Source: an uncultured Granulosicoccus sp. (lineage in GTDB: Bacteria > Pseudomonadota > Gammaproteobacteria > Granulosicoccales > Granulosicoccaceae). From it: 64,000 nt of DNA. The position numbers and the translations under genes are program-made. Below are positions 62,202 through 64,000 of this stretch, in pieces; within the stretch, counting starts at the first letter, position 1, and every line of letters starts with the position of its first letter. The stretch covers positions 1 to 64,000 of the forward strand of contig CANLXI010000022.1 of NCBI GenBank assembly GCA_947495035.1. Reading direction: 5' to 3'. The notes beneath the pieces were generated by a model. That model was not told where the DNA came from. It saw only the letters and a program-made list of their open reading frames with translations, and searched no databases.

Positions 62202-63650
62202 CTATTGTATCGGGTTTCGGGCGGGCCGTTGGCCCCGCGCCAATTCTCCCAGACGCGCGATGCCCCGGGCTATTTCGTCCGTGAACGGCTGACCGGCACA
62301 CAGGCGCAGAAAATTGCGGAATTTCCCCGTACTGGAGAACAGGGCACCGGGGGTGATGCTGATGTTCTCGCTGATGGCATCGCGGTACAGCTGGTTGGCA
62401 TCCATGCCGCGAGGCAGCTGAATCCAGAGCACGTAACCGCCGCTGGGCTCGCTGATACGGGTGCCGGGCGGAAAACTGGCGTGCACGGCGCGACGAGTCG
62501 CCTGCAGTTGCGCCAGGCAGGCGCGGCGCAGACGGGTCAGATGCCGGTCGTAGCGACCATCGGCGAGAAACTCGGCCATGACCAGTTGGGTCAGCGTCGG
62601 GGTGGCGGAGCTGCTGATCAGCTTCAGGTCCTTCAGTTCGGCCATATGACGGTCGGCCACAATCCAGCCCACGCGGTAACCAGGGGCTATGGTCTTGGAA
62701 AAGCCACTGCAGGTCATGACCTGACCACTCTGGTCGAAGGCCTTGTAGGGCAGTGGTTTGTGCTGGCCCAGGTAGAGCTCGCCATAGATATCATCCTCGA
62801 TCAGCGGGATGTTGCGCTCAGCCAGCATCTGCACGATCTGCTCGCGGGCTTCGCGCGGCACGACGCTGCCGGTGGGATTGTTGAAGGTACCCACCGAGAC
62901 CACCGCAGCAACCGATTCGCGCTCGATGACCGCCGCCAGATCCGCCGGGCGCAGTCCGTCAACCGGGTCCGTGTCGATTTCCAGCGCCAGCATGCCCAGG
63001 CTTTCGATCATCTTCAGTACCGCAAAATAAGCGGGAGATTCGACGACGATGATATCGCCGGCGCGGGCCACGGCACGCAGACACAGCGACAGGGCCTCGG
63101 TGGCACCGGTGGTGATCAGCACCGATTCCACCGCCACCGGATGATCCAGATGAGCCGAGCGCCGGGCAATGGCGGTGCGCAGATCGAGCACGCCTTCGAT
63201 GGGGGCATAGTCCAGACCCTTGTCCGCATGCGAGGCGCAGACACGTTTCAGGGAGCGGCTCAATGCCTTGACCGGCAACAGCTCGGCCGCCGGGTTGGCG
63301 ATGGACAGGTTCAGGACACCGGGGGAACGCGCACTGTCGAGCACCTCGTTCATGTGTGCGCCGATCAGGACCTTGCGCGCTGCAGCCGTCGTGCTGGGCC
63401 AGCGCGGGGCGGTGCTGGCAGACGGTGCAGGTGCCTGCACATAGAAACCGGACTGTGGCCGGACCTTCAGCAGGCCGCTCTTCTCCAGCTCTTCGTAGGC
63501 TTGCATGACAGTGGCGACGCTGACGTTCAGCTGTTTGCCCAGTGCTCTGAGCGATGGTGCACGTGAGCCTGCCGGCAGAGTGCCGTCGTGAATCATGCTG
63601 GTGACGGTCTGGGCCACTTCCTCGTACAGAAACTGTCTGGCGTTGGTCAT
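62202..63650 (-). CDS. MocR-type regulator (GntR DNA-binding + aminotransferase domain)
   Basis: A 482-residue regulator. Residues 1-75 are a GntR winged helix (LPAGSRAPSLRALGKQLNVS). From about residue 110 it has a class-I aminotransferase fold with the PLP-binding lysine K319 in SGFSKTIAPGYRVGWI. Such MocR proteins sense amino-acid or vitamin B6 compounds and bind direct repeats. The divergent EamA transporter gene, with direct repeats in the gap, is the likely target. Confidence 0.95.
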   Translation of the reverse strand: MTNARQFLYEEVAQTVTSMIHDGTLPAGSRAPSLRALGKQLNVSVATVMQAYEELEKSGLLKVRPQSGFYVQAPAPSASTAPRWPSTTAAARKVLIGAHMNEVLDSARSPGVLNLSIANPAAELLPVKALSRSLKRVCASHADKGLDYAPIEGVLDLRTAIARRSAHLDHPVAVESVLITTGATEALSLCLRAVARAGDIIVVESPAYFAVLKMIESLGMLALEIDTDPVDGLRPADLAAVIERESVAAVVSVGTFNNPTGSVVPREAREQIVQMLAERNIPLIEDDIYGELYLGQHKPLPYKAFDQSGQVMTCSGFSKTIAPGYRVGWIVADRHMAELKDLKLISSSATPTLTQLVMAEFLADGRYDRHLTRLRRACLAQLQATRRAVHASFPPGTRISEPSGGYVLWIQLPRGMDANQLYRDAISENISITPGALFSSTGKFRNFLRLCAGQPFTDEIARGIARLGELARGQRPARNPIQ

Positions 63651-63661
63651 GCTCTGCTCAA

Positions 63662-63704
63662 CTGTTATGGTTGTATTTCCGGAAATGTGTATCTGTTATT
63701 GTTG
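63662..63704. promoter_or_regulatory. MocR operator candidate: two direct repeats around a palindrome
   Basis: CTGTTATGGTTG (63662-63673) and CTGTTATTGTTG (63693-63704) are 12-bp direct repeats with one mismatch, 31 bp start to start (about three helical turns). Between them is the perfect palindrome ATTTCCGGAAAT (63675-63686). MocR regulators are known to use such spaced direct repeats. Confidence 0.6.
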
Positions 63705-63764
63705 GCTTGCATCATCCACGCTATGGCTTCCGTTGTCCACACCACAAGCAGCCGGTCCACCGCC

Positions 63765-64000
63765 ATGCAAGGTTCCATCTTCTATCTGCTGACCGTTCTC
63801 ATCTGGGGCTCCACCTGGTTTGCCATCAAGTTCCAGCTGGGTGTGGTGCACGAGTCGGTATCGCTCGCCTATCGCTTCGGACTGGCAGCACTGCTGTTGC
63901 TGGTCTGGTGTCAGTTGCGGGGTGTTCGCATGCGCTTCGAGCCGCGGGAGCATCTGGCCATGGCGGCGCAGGGTGCCTGTCTGTTCAGTACCAATTACCT
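63765..64000 (+). CDS. EamA-family transporter, partial at the window edge
   Basis: The first 78 residues of a drug/metabolite transporter (DMT) protein: FYLLTVLIWGSTWFAIKFQL then ESVSLAYRFGLAALLLLVWC, the two first EamA helices. It continues beyond the window end. The in-frame ATG at 63723 would add 14 residues and lie nearer the operator; I prefer 63765. It may export an amino acid or related compound under control of the divergent MocR regulator. Confidence 0.88.
   Translation, partial: MQGSIFYLLTVLIWGSTWFAIKFQLGVVHESVSLAYRFGLAALLLLVWCQLRGVRMRFEPREHLAMAAQGACLFSTNY

Overview
The window looks like chromosomal DNA of a free-living, probably marine gammaproteobacterium. The evidence is moderately high GC, the nirBD-nasA nitrate assimilation set with a phosphatase-kinase fusion (a gene neighbourhood known from Pseudomonas), the minor-pilin operon fimT-pilV-pilW-pilX-pilE, ubiA, gor, and a YbiT-type ABC-F protein. 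I cannot name a genus. I saw no rRNA, tRNA, CRISPR array, insertion sequence or prophage.

Layout. 1-4.2 kb: a telomere-like 8-bp tandem repeat, a small lipoprotein, a LysR regulator divergent from a phytanoyl-CoA dioxygenase-like enzyme, and a large lipoprotein. 4.6-14.3 kb: nitrate assimilation (GAF-repeat protein, nirB, nirD, nasA) facing a convergent unit of nitrate transporter and phosphatase-kinase fusion. 14.8-16.9 kb: an Old Yellow Enzyme divergent from a LysR regulator. 17-20.5 kb: four overlapping genes of a peptide/nickel-type ABC importer with no substrate-binding protein. 20.7-27.2 kb: a secreted repeat protein, a ThuA-domain lipoprotein, GAF and SDR genes, a glycosyltransferase and an AbrB-family membrane protein. 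27.4-32.8 kb: a GldA / GldF-GldG fusion / DUF4340 ABC system. 33-34.9 kb: a peroxiredoxin and a short MetE-like methyltransferase, surrounded by tandem repeats.

35-53 kb is the most unusual part. It is an 18-kb run of six same-strand genes that encodes only exported proteins: a small DUF11-like protein, a 1006-residue DUF11-like protein, a 2031-residue protein that ends in a predicted outer-membrane barrel, an OmpA-like lipoprotein, and DUF11-like proteins of 894 and about 1587 residues. Three of them share the same N-terminal module. The leader carries a perfect stem with a UUCG tetraloop. I infer a dedicated surface-assembly locus; its function is not established from the sequence.

53-64 kb: a dynamin-like GTPase overlapping ubiA, glutathione reductase, the minor pilins (no pilY1), ybiT, and a MocR-type regulator divergent from an EamA transporter that runs off the window.

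A second theme is short tandem repeats. At least six arrays with unrelated units of 5 to 11 bp occur in this window, mostly between genes; one codes for an Ala-Asn tract.
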